64,000 nt of DNA from Caproiciproducens sp. NJN-50 (GCF_004103755.1 NZ_CP035283.1:558001-622000), one strand, 5' to 3'. Counted from the stretch's first letter, positions 25,440 through 34,155 are shown. A program made the numbers and translations. Notes: a model not told the origin generated them from the sequence alone.

Positions 25440-26345
25440 ATGAATCTTCAGCAGCTGAAGCTTATCATTGCCGTGAGTGAAACCGGTTCTATTTCAAAGG
25501 CGGCAGGCAAGATGTTTCTTTCGCAGCCGAATGCCAGTGAAACCATCAAGGCACTGGAAAAAGAGCTTGGTTTTTCCATTTTCTGGCGGGCTCACACGGG
25601 GATTTCACTGACGCGCAAGGGAGAACAGTTTTTGGAGCACGCGCGGATTATGGTTCATCACGCGGATCAGATGTATGAGATCGGCCGCGGCAGTCCGCCG
25701 CATCGCTTTTTTCTCGGCGTCTCCAGCTACACCCCCTTGATTGAGGCGTTTCTCGCTCTGTGCCGGAAGTGCGGGCATGAGCCGAAAGCGGAGCTGTCCT
25801 GCCGGGAGGTGGATGTTTCGGGCGGGCTTCATTCCCTTTACCAGCTGAGTTTGGATTTGCTGGCGATCGTTCTCTCAACGCAGAACTTAGACACCGTCCG
25901 CGAGACGGCCTCCGGCCATAATCTGTCCATGATGGAAATCTGTGACCTTCCGGTGAATGTCAATCTGCGCCGGGAGCATCCGCTGGCTGAGGCTGGGCCG
26001 CTGGATCTCGAGAGGCTCCGAAATTATCCATATGTCGATTATTTTTCACAGAGCGTGCTGGATATGGTAAACCAGCTTATTGTAGTGGGAAAAAAGATCC
26101 GGTTTAAATCCTGTATCAAAGTGGACGAAAGAAATCTCCGCTGCCAAATTGTCGGCACCACCGACGCTTTCAGCATCGGATGCCGGCTCCCGAAGGAAAT
26201 CCTGAATCAGTTCGGACTGGTCAGCTTCCAGCTGCCGGTTGAACCGATGAAGCTTGTCGTCATTTTCCGCCGAGGGGAGCAAATGAACGCGGATATCCAG
26301 CAGTATATCCGGTTACTGAAAATGGAGATGGATGACCTGATCTGA
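25440..26345 (+). CDS. LysR-family transcriptional regulator
   Basis: 301 residues. HTH: IIAVSETGSISKAAGKMFLSQ with the recognition helix in QPNASETIKALEKELGF, followed by SLTRKGEQFLEHA. The effector domain is recognisable but divergent. ATG 25440 is chosen because AAGGAA lies about 11 bases upstream and the HTH begins at once; an ATG at 25431 is too close to the ribosome site. Divergent from the SLC13-M20 operon, the usual arrangement for a LysR protein and its target. Confidence 0.88.
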   Translation: MNLQQLKLIIAVSETGSISKAAGKMFLSQPNASETIKALEKELGFSIFWRAHTGISLTRKGEQFLEHARIMVHHADQMYEIGRGSPPHRFFLGVSSYTPLIEAFLALCRKCGHEPKAELSCREVDVSGGLHSLYQLSLDLLAIVLSTQNLDTVRETASGHNLSMMEICDLPVNVNLRREHPLAEAGPLDLERLRNYPYVDYFSQSVLDMVNQLIVVGKKIRFKSCIKVDERNLRCQIVGTTDAFSIGCRLPKEILNQFGLVSFQLPVEPMKLVVIFRRGEQMNADIQQYIRLLKMEMDDLI

Positions 26346-26381
26346 GAACGGCCGTCCGAAAGAGGATGGCGCGCCGGACAG

Positions 26382-26430
26382 AACAAACGGAGACATTTCC
26401 CGTGTGCCGCGGGAAATGTCTCCGTTTGTT
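26382..26430. terminator. Bidirectional hairpin terminator
   Basis: A 21-bp perfect stem (26382-26402 with 26410-26430), loop of 7, between the convergent LysR and GNAT genes. Confidence 0.88.
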
Positions 26431-26452
26431 GCCTGATCCGCTCAATTGTACC

Positions 26453-26974
26453 CTATCCGGCCTGAACGTTCCGGATCCGGCCCATGACCAGCTCGTCCAC
26501 ATAGGTTCCGTCCCGGATGACCGACTTCCGTTTTGTGCCTTCCACTTCGAACCCCATCTTTTTGTAAAGATGGATGGCGCGCTCATTGTCCGCGTAAACG
26601 CCGAGTTCGACCCGCACCAGCATCAGCCAGTTGTCGGCCAGATCCAGCGCGGTTTTCATCAGCGCGGCGCCGACGCCCTGATTTTGATAGTCCCTGTGGA
26701 CCATGATGTTCAGGGTGGCCGAGTGGCGCATCCGGGGGCTCGAGATGACATTCAGTCCGACTGTGCCGATCACTTTTTCCCTGCCGCTTTCCTCGGGAAC
26801 GACGGCGGCAAACTGGTGGCTGTCCGGCCCAAGCCCGGCGATGAATCTCTCCGTCTCTTGGATCCGCCCGGAAGGCACCGCCAGCGTGTTGTAAAATACT
26901 TCCGGCATTCTGCGCATTTCGTTGAGGCTCTCGGCGTCTTCCTTCCGAATGGGCCTGATGATAAAATCCGGCAT
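26453..26974 (-). CDS. GNAT family N-acetyltransferase
   Basis: 173 residues of the RimI/RimL-like group. The acetyl-CoA loop is in VHRDYQNQGVGAALM, followed by ELGVYADNERAIHLYKKMGF, the usual strand 5-6 signature. ATG 26974 has AGGAGG 8 bases upstream. It lies 29 bases downstream of the TetR gene on the same strand, so it is probably co-transcribed and controlled by that repressor. Confidence 0.9.
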   Translation of the reverse strand: MPDFIIRPIRKEDAESLNEMRRMPEVFYNTLAVPSGRIQETERFIAGLGPDSHQFAAVVPEESGREKVIGTVGLNVISSPRMRHSATLNIMVHRDYQNQGVGAALMKTALDLADNWLMLVRVELGVYADNERAIHLYKKMGFEVEGTKRKSVIRDGTYVDELVMGRIRNVQAG

Positions 26975-27003
26975 GAAAAATTCCTCCTGTCCCGCCTGCC
27001 GAA

Positions 27004-27582
27004 TCAGGCTTTGATCAGATCGACCAGCCAATCCGCCTCCGGCATCGGCACCGAAGGGAAACAAACGGCGTTTTCCGCCGCGCTTTCCATTGCGGAGAAA
27101 AAGCAGAGCGCGAGGCTCCGGGGGTCGCCCGCCCGAATCTCGCCCGCCTTCTGCCCGGCTCTGACCGTCGGCACGAACCGGTCGGCAATATTCATCTCCC
27201 GGACCGTTTCCTTCATTTCCTCCGTCAGGTAATCGGCGGTAAGGGCCTGCCTTGCAAGAAGGAAAACTTTCGCCGTCGCGGGCGAGATCGCGAAATAGGA
27301 AAGCGCGGCCTCCGCGATCTCATGAAAAATCTGAATCGGGCTCAAAGGAAGAAGAAGGTATTCCTCCATCATCCGGATCCCGTCCAGAGCGGTTTTCAAG
27401 TGTTCCAAATAAAGCCGTTCCTTCGTGTCGTAGTAGTGGAACAGCAGCCCGGAACTGATGCCGAGCGCACGGGAGATCTCACGCGTGCTGGTTCCCTCGT
27501 AGCCGCGCCGGATAAACAGGTTCAGGCTGCAGTCGAGAATTTCCTTGCGGCGGTTTTCCTTCTGTCTTTGCCGAAGGCCCAT
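27004..27582 (-). CDS. TetR family transcriptional regulator
   Basis: 192 residues. N-terminal HTH: RRKEILDCSLNLFIRRGYEGTSTREISRALGISSGLLFHYYDTKERL, a textbook TetR domain (positions ~10-57), then an all-helical ligand domain. ATG 27582 is preferred (AGAAGGG upstream); an in-frame ATG at 27615 lies inside a perfect 14-bp palindrome that looks like the operator. Divergent from the aminotransferase at 27793, which it may also control. Confidence 0.88.
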   Translation of the reverse strand: MGLRQRQKENRRKEILDCSLNLFIRRGYEGTSTREISRALGISSGLLFHYYDTKERLYLEHLKTALDGIRMMEEYLLLPLSPIQIFHEIAEAALSYFAISPATAKVFLLARQALTADYLTEEMKETVREMNIADRFVPTVRAGQKAGEIRAGDPRSLALCFFSAMESAAENAVCFPSVPMPEADWLVDLIKA

Positions 27583-27608
27583 GGGAAGGCCCTTCTTTCC
27601 TGATAATT

Positions 27609-27622
27609 TAAGCATATGCTTA
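27609..27622. promoter_or_regulatory. Palindromic operator candidate of the TetR repressor
   Basis: TAAGCATATGCTTA, a perfect 14-bp palindrome 26 bases upstream of the chosen TetR start, in the divergent gap 27583-27792. Position and symmetry fit autoregulation. Confidence 0.5.
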
Positions 27623-27792
27623 GCAATTTTACCTCAGCATAACAGGCTCATCAAATTTTGTCAATCTTTGATATTTATGGTATCCATAATATTTTGAATA
27701 ATTTATCAGATAAATTGCAGTATTCTCTTCCTATTTCATACTGCTTGTGCTACAATACCCGTTAAACAAGCTGAAAGACGGGAGTGTTCTTC

Positions 27793-28962
27793 TTGGAATT
27801 TTCCAAACGGATGCGTCACTTTGAAACGGGCGTTTTTTCCGCGCTGTCTGAGATGAAGCGGGAAAGGACCGCGAAGGGAGAATCGGTGATCGATTTCAGC
27901 ATCGGTTCGCCGAACATTCCTCCGGCCCGGCATGTGGTCGACGCGCTGTCGCGGGGCGTTCAGGACCCAGGCAGCTATGAATACGCCATCACGGACGGCG
28001 AAGAGCTGCTGGATGCCGTCTGCACATGGTACCGGCGCCGATACGGAGTCGAACTGGAGCATTCGGAGATCACTTCGCTGTTGGGCTCGCAGGACGGGTT
28101 GGCGCACCTTTCGCTCGCCATTGCCGACCCGGGCGACCTCGTTCTGGTGCCGGACCCCGGCTACCCGATCTTCGGGGACGGGCCGCTGCTGGCCGGGGCG
28201 GAGCTGTACCGGATGCCGCAGAAGGAGGAAAACGGCTGGATCGTCGACCTGAACGCCGTGCCGGAGGAGGCCGCCAAACGCGCAAAGCTGATGGTGGTTT
28301 CCTATCCCAACAATCCCGTAACCAGCATCGCGCCGCCGTCCTTTTATCGGGAACTGGTGGATTACGCGAAAACCTACGATATCATCGTGCTTCACGACAA
28401 CGCTTACAGCGAACTGGTTTTCGACGGCGCCCGATGCGGCAGTTTCCTTGAGACCCCCGGCGCGAAAGAAGTCGGAATCGAGTTTAATTCGCTTTCCAAA
28501 ACCTATGGCCTGGCGGGCGCGCGAATCGGTTTTGCCGTCGGGAACCGGAGTGTGATTTCCAAGCTGAAGGCGCTCAAATCCAATCTGGATTACGGCATGT
28601 TCCTGCCGGTTCAGAAAGCCGCCGTTGCGGCGCTGACCGGCCCTCAGGACTGCGTGGAACGGACAAGGGCCGCCTATGAGCGCCGCAGGGACGTGCTGGT
28701 GGAGGGCCTGAACGCCGCCGGATGGGAAATTCCAAAGCCGAGGGCGACGATGTTTGTCTGGGCGAAGATTCCGGCGCCGTATTCGGACAGCGCCGCGTTC
28801 GTCGGCGACCTTTTTCAGAAGACCGGCGTGCTGGTGACGCCCGGCTCGGCGTTCGGGCCTTCCGGGGAAGGGCACGTCCGCATGGCTCTGGTCCGAAGCG
28901 AAGAGGAAATGGGGCGGGCGGTCAGAGCGATCGAACGGAGCGGAATTCTGAAGCAGGGATGA
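27793..28962 (+). CDS. PLP-dependent aminotransferase class I/II (LL-DAP-aminotransferase-like)
   Basis: 389 residues from a TTG at 27793, with GGGAG 8 bases upstream. Fold type I: DFSIGSPNIPP at the N-terminus, SYPNNPVTS, LHDNAYSELVFDG and the Schiff-base Lys in NSLSKTYGLAGARIGF. The pattern is that of the DapL/AlaA subgroup. The amino donor and acceptor are not determinable. Divergent from a TetR-GNAT operon. Confidence 0.88.
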   Translation: MEFSKRMRHFETGVFSALSEMKRERTAKGESVIDFSIGSPNIPPARHVVDALSRGVQDPGSYEYAITDGEELLDAVCTWYRRRYGVELEHSEITSLLGSQDGLAHLSLAIADPGDLVLVPDPGYPIFGDGPLLAGAELYRMPQKEENGWIVDLNAVPEEAAKRAKLMVVSYPNNPVTSIAPPSFYRELVDYAKTYDIIVLHDNAYSELVFDGARCGSFLETPGAKEVGIEFNSLSKTYGLAGARIGFAVGNRSVISKLKALKSNLDYGMFLPVQKAAVAALTGPQDCVERTRAAYERRRDVLVEGLNAAGWEIPKPRATMFVWAKIPAPYSDSAAFVGDLFQKTGVLVTPGSAFGPSGEGHVRMALVRSEEEMGRAVRAIERSGILKQG

Positions 28963-28990
28963 TCCTGCTCAGAGAGAACGGCCGAAAGAA

Positions 28991-29028
28991 ACGCAGGACG
29001 CCTCCCGAAAACGGGAGGCGTCCTGCGT
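28991..29028. terminator. Bidirectional hairpin terminator
   Basis: A 17-bp perfect stem (28991-29007 with 29012-29028), AAAA loop, between the convergent aminotransferase and ABC permease genes. Confidence 0.85.
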
Positions 29029-29066
29029 TGAGGTTGTGAAGCCGGATTGTGGGGAAAGGTGATGCC

Positions 29067-30341
29067 CTATTCGTAGCGCAGAGCCTCGATCGGGTCGAGC
29101 TGGCTGGCTTTCTTTGCCGGATAATACCCGAAGAAAACGCCGATCAGCATGGAGAACCCGACGCTGATGAAAATGATCGGGATGGAAATCACCAGCTTCA
29201 TTTTCAGCAGCGCGACCCCGACCGCCGCCAGTCCGATTCCCGTAATGATGCCGATGATTCCCCCGATGACGCAGATGATGACCGATTCGGTGATGAACTG
29301 CATCCGGATGTAGCTGCTGCGCGCGCCGAGCGCCTTGCGCGTCCCGATTTCCCTTGTGCGTTCGGTTACGGAGACAAGCATGATGTTCATGACGCCGATG
29401 CCGCCGACGACCAGCGCGATTGCCGCGATCGCCGCAATGGCGATGGAGATGGTGTTCATCATGGAGGTGACGGAGGAAAGCATGTTCTCCATATTGTAGG
29501 CCGTGCAGGTGTACTTGGAATTGTTGGCGTACAGATGCTGCATGTAAGTCTTGATCCGGTCCGTAAACGCGTGGGTGTCGTTGACGTTTTTCAGCTTGAT
29601 CTCAAAATCGGAGTAGTTCTGGTTTTCCGACGTCTCCTTGGCCACGGTCACGGGGATATACATCGTTGTGCGGATGTCCTTATCGGCGACGCCCATGCCG
29701 CCCATGCCCTGCTGGACGTATTTGTAAACGCCCACGATCGTGTAGGAGTCCACGCCGTTGTCCGTATCGACGTTGATTTTCTTTCCAAGCGGGTCGGTGC
29801 CGCTTCCGAACATGTTGGAGGCCAGCTTGTCGGAAACCACCGCGACCCTGCGGCTTCCGTCGATGTCGCGGTCCTGCAGGAATCTCCCCTTCTGGACGTC
29901 GACGTTCTCGACCGTGCCGAATCCGGGATTGACGCCATAGACGGTGACGTTTGCGTACTGATGGCCGTCCTGCACCTTTCCGGCGCCGACGTCGGTGTCG
30001 TACACCGCGATCTCGCTGATTTCATTGGAGAATTTCTTCTGCACCTGGTTGATCTGGTCCATGGTCAGAAGATCGCTGTCGTCGATTTTGTCCGACGAGC
30101 CGGAGCCGCTCATCTGGCCGTAGATGCTGTCGTTGTCGTTCGGCGCGACATAGACGTAGATATTGTTCGCGCCCAGGCCCGCCATGGTGTCGGAAACATT
30201 GTTGGTCACGGCGTCGCCGATGGAGACGATCGCAATGACGGAGCCGATGCCGATGATGATGCCGAGCATCGTCAGGAAAGCGCGCATTTTATTCGATTTC
30301 AGTCCCGCGATCGCGAGGACGATGTTTTCTTTCAGAAACAT
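29067..30341 (-). CDS. ABC transporter permease, MacB/FtsX type
   Basis: 424 residues. One N-terminal helix (about 20-45), a large extracellular MacB-PCD domain (about 50-265) and three C-terminal helices in the FtsX domain (GGIGVMNIMLVSVTERTREIG is the coupling segment). MacB-like permeases do not move substrate through the membrane but drive an extracytoplasmic partner. Last gene of the efflux operon after TolC-like, adaptor and ATPase; only 1 base separates it from the ATPase gene. Confidence 0.92.
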   Translation of the reverse strand: MFLKENIVLAIAGLKSNKMRAFLTMLGIIIGIGSVIAIVSIGDAVTNNVSDTMAGLGANNIYVYVAPNDNDSIYGQMSGSGSSDKIDDSDLLTMDQINQVQKKFSNEISEIAVYDTDVGAGKVQDGHQYANVTVYGVNPGFGTVENVDVQKGRFLQDRDIDGSRRVAVVSDKLASNMFGSGTDPLGKKINVDTDNGVDSYTIVGVYKYVQQGMGGMGVADKDIRTTMYIPVTVAKETSENQNYSDFEIKLKNVNDTHAFTDRIKTYMQHLYANNSKYTCTAYNMENMLSSVTSMMNTISIAIAAIAAIALVVGGIGVMNIMLVSVTERTREIGTRKALGARSSYIRMQFITESVIICVIGGIIGIITGIGLAAVGVALLKMKLVISIPIIFISVGFSMLIGVFFGYYPAKKASQLDPIEALRYE

Positions 30342-30342
30342 G

Positions 30343-31053
30343 TTATCCCGCCGCCTTTCCGGAACCGGGCCTGTCGTCCACGATCATGCCGTCGTGCAGC
30401 GTCACGACCCGGTTGGTCTCTTCCGCCAGCTCCGGGTTATGCGTAATCAGGACGATCGTTTTTCCGTCCTTGTCATGCACTTTGTGGAACAGGTCCATCA
30501 CCAGACGCCCGGTCGTGGAGTCCAGCGCGCCCGTCGGTTCGTCCGCGAGCAGGATGGCCGGGTCGTTCGCCAGCGCGCGGGCAATGGCGACTCTCTGCTT
30601 CTGCCCGCCGGAAAGCTCGTTCGGCTGATGGTCCATGCGGTCCCCCATGCCGACCAGCGCCAGAAGCTCCTTGGCCCGATCGATGCGCTTTCTGCGCTCC
30701 AGGCCCGCGTAAAGCATCGGCAGCTCCACGTTTTTCAGCGCGTTGTTGCGCGGGATCAGGTTAAAGGTCTGAAAGACAAACCCGATCTTTTTGTTGCGCA
30801 CGTCGGAAAGCTGGTTGTCGCTCATCTGCCGGATGGGGATGCCGTCCAGAACATATTCGCCGGAGGTCGGGCGGTCCAGCACGCCGATCATGTTCATCAG
30901 AGTGCTTTTGCCGGAACCGGAGGCGCCGACGATGGAGACGAAATCCCCTTCTTCCACTTCCAGCGAAATATTCTTGAGGATGTGCAGCTCGTTCGGCGTT
31001 CCGATATAGTAGTTTTTCACAATGGAATCCATCCGGATGATTGTACGGCTCAT
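30343..31053 (-). CDS. ABC transporter ATP-binding protein, MacB/LolD type
   Basis: 236 residues. Walker A GASGSGKST, signature LSGGQKQRVAIARAL, Walker B ILLADEPTGALD and the H-loop ITHNPE are all intact. Its ATG overlaps the stop of the adaptor gene by 4 bases. Pairs with the FtsX-type permease. Confidence 0.95.
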   Translation of the reverse strand: MSRTIIRMDSIVKNYYIGTPNELHILKNISLEVEEGDFVSIVGASGSGKSTLMNMIGVLDRPTSGEYVLDGIPIRQMSDNQLSDVRNKKIGFVFQTFNLIPRNNALKNVELPMLYAGLERRKRIDRAKELLALVGMGDRMDHQPNELSGGQKQRVAIARALANDPAILLADEPTGALDSTTGRLVMDLFHKVHDKDGKTIVLITHNPELAEETNRVVTLHDGMIVDDRPGSGKAAG

Positions 31054-32357
31054 TCCTTGGCCTCCCCGGCCAGCTGAACCGTGTCCCCGGAACTGATGCC
31101 GTCCGGGTTGCCGATGACCAGCAGCCCGTCTTTCAGCCCGGAGCCGGAAATCTCGATGGAAACATCGGTCTCAAGGCCCGTTGTGACGGGAACCTCTTTC
31201 GCCTTGTAAAGCGTTCCGGCCTTCTCCGCCACCATAATGACGCTGCCGCCGCCCTTTTGCAGCAGTGTATCATAGGGAACGACGAAAATATCTCTCCTCT
31301 CCTGAACAACGATGTCCATGCGGGCCTTCATGCCGATGCGCAGGGAAGAATTCTTGTCGTTGATCTTTACCTTCGCGGCGTAGGTGACGTTCCCGGTCCC
31401 TTCCGTCGAAGAGGTGGCCGCCGGTGCGATGGAGGCGACGGTCCCCTTGATCTTCGCGTCGCCCGTGGCGTCGGTCTGGACCGTCACGGGATTTCCCGCT
31501 TTCACCGAGGGCGCGTCCATCTCTTTGATCTCCATGTCGACAATCAGATTATCCGTATTCGCGATGGTGAACATCACTCCAGTCGGAACGGCGCCCACCG
31601 ACGCGCTTTTTGCGGTGACGGTGCCGTCCGCCGGGGCGGTGATGACGGAATCCTCAAGGTTCTTTTTCAGTTTTTCGAGGCCTATGTCGGCGCTTTTGTC
31701 GTCCGCCTTGCTGACCGCGCTGTCGTAGGAGTCCTTCGCGTTTTTCAGATTCTGATCCGCCTGGTTCTGCGCGAGCGTCAGGGATTTCTGCGCCTTTTCG
31801 TAATCGCTCTGCGCCTGGTTCAGCTCCGACTTGGACGCCTGCCCGTTTTCATACAGCAGCTTCTTGTAATTGTATGTGTCCCCGGCGGTTTTCAGCGCGG
31901 CCTCGGCCACGACCACATCGCTGTTCAGCCCGTTGTTGTTCAGGTAGAGGGCGTTGTCGTACGCCCTCTTGGCCTGGGCCAGGGCCACCGCCGCGCTTTT
32001 GTCGGAATCCGCCGCGGTGTACTGCTGCTGCTCGATATCCTGCTCCAGCGTGGCTGTGTCCAGCACCGCCAGCACATCGCCCTTTTTCACCTTGTCGCCG
32101 ACATCCGCGCTGATGGTCTTGACCGGATATGTCAGGGTCGTGTAAACATTGCTGGAATCGTCGCTGTGGACCGTGCCGGACACGGCGACCGTGTCCTGGA
32201 GGGTTGTTTTTTCGAGCTTTGTGGTTGTGATATTGGTATGTATGTCCTTCGTCTTGGCGCGCAGGGAAAAGGAATATGCCCCGAAAGCCAGGACCAGCAC
32301 CGCGACCGCCAGGATCACAGCTACTTTTTTAGTAAATTTGAACTTTTTCCGCTTCAT
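31050..32357 (-). CDS. HlyD/RND-type adaptor (membrane fusion) protein
   Basis: 435 residues. One N-terminal membrane anchor (KKVAVILAVAVLVLAFGAYSF), a lipoyl half-motif (SADVGDKVKKGDVLAVLDTA), a long coiled-coil hairpin of about 150 residues (31650-32050), the second lipoyl half (ITAPADGTVTAKSASVG) and beta-barrel domains. Homologous to the YknX/MacA adaptors. Its presence with a TolC-like protein in a Gram-positive background suggests an envelope-spanning assembly ending in the wall. Confidence 0.92.
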   Translation of the reverse strand: MKRKKFKFTKKVAVILAVAVLVLAFGAYSFSLRAKTKDIHTNITTTKLEKTTLQDTVAVSGTVHSDDSSNVYTTLTYPVKTISADVGDKVKKGDVLAVLDTATLEQDIEQQQYTAADSDKSAAVALAQAKRAYDNALYLNNNGLNSDVVVAEAALKTAGDTYNYKKLLYENGQASKSELNQAQSDYEKAQKSLTLAQNQADQNLKNAKDSYDSAVSKADDKSADIGLEKLKKNLEDSVITAPADGTVTAKSASVGAVPTGVMFTIANTDNLIVDMEIKEMDAPSVKAGNPVTVQTDATGDAKIKGTVASIAPAATSSTEGTGNVTYAAKVKINDKNSSLRIGMKARMDIVVQERRDIFVVPYDTLLQKGGGSVIMVAEKAGTLYKAKEVPVTTGLETDVSIEISGSGLKDGLLVIGNPDGISSGDTVQLAGEAKE

Positions 32358-32361
32358 TGGT

Positions 32362-33420
32362 TCAGCTCCCTGTCGAGAATCCTTTTTTCATGTTGGTATA
32401 GCTCAGGTAAGAGGTATACAGGGTATTCCGGTCGGTGGCCAGCGTGCTCTGCAAGGTGTTCAGATCGCTGGTCTTTGCGTTGACCGACTGCTGGCTGGAG
32501 TAGCCGGCCGCAAACGCTTTCTTTTCCGTATCCAGCGCCTGCTGCGCCCGCTGCACCTTGTCAAGGTCCTGCTGATAAACCGTGTAGGCGCTGTTGAGCG
32601 AATCGTACAGCTTTTTAAACGCCGCCTTCTCGGATTCCTTGGTCTGCTCCGCCGCGATTTTGGCGTTTTCCACGTCGTGTTCGCTCATTCCGGTACTGGA
32701 GTATCCATATTTCCGATCTAAAGCATCATAATTTAGATTCGCCTGTCTGATTTTGGAGTTGAGCCCCATCATGACAATCAGATCCGCGTCGTAATTGATA
32801 TTCGGGATGCCGCTGAGATCGAGGCTGTCATTTGCGACCGGCTTGACGGTCATATTGACGTCGTCCGGCAGGTTCAGAAGCGTGCGCAGGGCCGTCCGGT
32901 CCCGGTCGATCTGGCGGTCTAGCTGAACGAGGGTGTTCTGGGTCTGAAGATACGTGTCCTTCAGGCCGTCGCATTCGTTCTGGGCCACAAATCCGGCCGA
33001 AAGGGAGGAGAGCGCCACATTGTACGCCTTTTCCGCGTTGACCGCGGCCGTCTGCGCCGAAGAGTACTGGTCGTAATCCGCGCAGTAGGCGAGATAGCTG
33101 TTCTGCGCGCTCAGCACCGCGTTGCTGACGTTCTCGCTGTACTGGGACAGGGCGATGTCGTACTGATCGTCTAAATACTCCTCGTCTCCGCCGTCATCCT
33201 CCTGCTCTTCCTTGTTGTCTTTTGCAGCCTTCAGGCTATTTTTGTAAGTTTGCAGATCCAGATTGTAGGTCGTCATGATGTCCTCGATGCTGTCGAGCGA
33301 GACCACCACCGCCTGCTTCTGGCCGGAATCCTGCGCCGTGTCTTCCGCGGCGTAGGCGGGAACCGAAATGCCCGCCGACAAGAGGAGCGTCAGCAGAAGG
33401 GCTATTTCTTTTTTCATCAT
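32362..33420 (-). CDS. TolC-like secreted coiled-coil protein of the efflux operon
   Basis: 352 residues with a clear signal peptide (MMKKEIALLLTLLLSAG, cleavage near AYA-AED). The rest is almost entirely helical with TolC-type heptads: SLDSIEDIMTTYNLDLQTYK, LSSLSAGFVAQNECDGLKDTYLQTQNTLVQLDRQIDRDRTALRTLLNLP, and a second half with a matching AGYSSQQSVNAKTSDLNTLQSTL, the known internal duplication. An acidic insert (EEQEDDGGDEEYLDDQ) is unusual. Outer-membrane TolC forms a trimeric tunnel; here no outer membrane is expected, so it may extend the adaptor through the wall. First gene of the operon, 4 bases before the adaptor. Confidence 0.78.
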   Translation of the reverse strand: MMKKEIALLLTLLLSAGISVPAYAAEDTAQDSGQKQAVVVSLDSIEDIMTTYNLDLQTYKNSLKAAKDNKEEQEDDGGDEEYLDDQYDIALSQYSENVSNAVLSAQNSYLAYCADYDQYSSAQTAAVNAEKAYNVALSSLSAGFVAQNECDGLKDTYLQTQNTLVQLDRQIDRDRTALRTLLNLPDDVNMTVKPVANDSLDLSGIPNINYDADLIVMMGLNSKIRQANLNYDALDRKYGYSSTGMSEHDVENAKIAAEQTKESEKAAFKKLYDSLNSAYTVYQQDLDKVQRAQQALDTEKKAFAAGYSSQQSVNAKTSDLNTLQSTLATDRNTLYTSYLSYTNMKKGFSTGS

Positions 33421-33480
33421 TTTACTCCTTTCCGATCGTGCCGAATTTCTATCTTACAATAAGGTTAATCATATAAACTA

Positions 33481-33508
33481 AATATACCTCTTATTTTTTG
33501 TGTGTCAA
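33481..33508 (-). promoter_or_regulatory. Sigma-A promoter of the efflux operon
   Basis: Minus-strand TTGACA (33503-33508), a 16-bp spacer and TATATT (33481-33486), ending 60 bases before the first start codon. Confidence 0.7.
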
Positions 33509-33577
33509 TCAGAAACAGCCCATTGAAAAAATGAATTTACAATTTATTAACAGGTTGGTCAAAAATAAAAAGCAACC

Positions 33578-33607
33578 ATTCTTGTATTAATACCTTAATA
33601 CAAGAAT
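33578..33607. promoter_or_regulatory. 13-bp perfect inverted repeat, operator candidate of the efflux operon
   Basis: ATTCTTGTATTAA, four bases, then its exact complement TTAATACAAGAAT. It lies 70 bases upstream of the -35 box. Size and symmetry suggest a MarR- or TetR-type dimer site; no intact regulator gene is adjacent. Confidence 0.6.
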
Positions 33608-33903
33608 ACGCTGATTTGAACCTTTGTCAACGGGTTTCGGAAATTTTCCTGATTTTGATGAGAATCGCATGAATTTCATTTTGCATAGCAAGAACAAGTT
33701 GGTGATCTTTCATAGCCCGGTTTTTCCATTCCCGGAGAACTGTTTCCCCGGTCGGATCAAAAAACCGCCCGGGGCGAAACGGGGAGAGGATGGTGGCGAC
33801 TCCCGCTCCGCCCCGGCGGCCGCAAGGCACAAAAAAACGCCGTACACGGATTCTTCATCCATATACAACGCTGTCGAACGCACGCGGACCGCACTTTTCC
33901 CCC

Positions 33904-34075
33904 TGTACAAAACGACAAAGCAGAGGTATAATGGGATACGCAGCGTGCTGATGATTCAGTTGCGTATGGAGGGTGTTTCTCCGTGCGCAGGGGGCGGGTG
34001 GTGGTGCACCTTCCCCTGCGCTGCACTTATTGTGCCTTACAGCCAAATTATACCTCTTTTCGCCGTGAAGTCAAG
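33904..34075. promoter_or_regulatory. Two facing promoters around a structured segment
   Basis: Plus strand: TGTACA (33904-33909), 17 bp, TATAAT (33927-33932). Minus strand: TTGACT (34069-34074), 16 bp, TATAAT (34047-34052). The two -10 regions are an 11-bp perfect inverted repeat (33922-33932 and 34047-34057). Between them are nested stems: ATACGCA/TGCGTAT, GCGCAGGGG/CCCCTGCGC with an inner GGTG/CACC, and GCAC/GTGC. This may be a small RNA or leader; I cannot name it and find no convincing protein in either direction. The rest of 33608-34103 holds nothing recognisable. Confidence 0.5.
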
Positions 34076-34103
34076 GAAAAATCCCGATTTATATTTTGCG
34101 CGG

Positions 34104-34143
34104 AAAAGGGGGGCCGGGCGCGAACGCGCCCGGCCCCCTTTTT
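34104..34143. terminator. Strong terminator downstream of spoIIE
   Basis: A GC-rich stem of about 19 bp (34104-34122 with 34125-34143) with A and T runs outside, active in both directions. It ends spoIIE on the minus strand and could end a plus-strand RNA from 33938. Confidence 0.93.
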
Positions 34144-34155
34144 CCCTGCGTGCGG

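Noticed and set aside
29049..30446. A 465-codon open frame on the plus strand
   Set aside because: Antisense to the MacB-like permease; His/Asp-rich translation without domain structure.
31041..32483. A 480-codon open frame on the plus strand
   Set aside because: Antisense to the HlyD-like adaptor; no motif or ribosome site.
33627..33713. A minus-strand frame beginning MKDHQLVLAM that could be the N-terminus of a MarR-type regulator of the efflux operon
   Set aside because: Only 28 codons, no good ribosome site, and nothing matching a MarR HTH follows. Too little to call a remnant.
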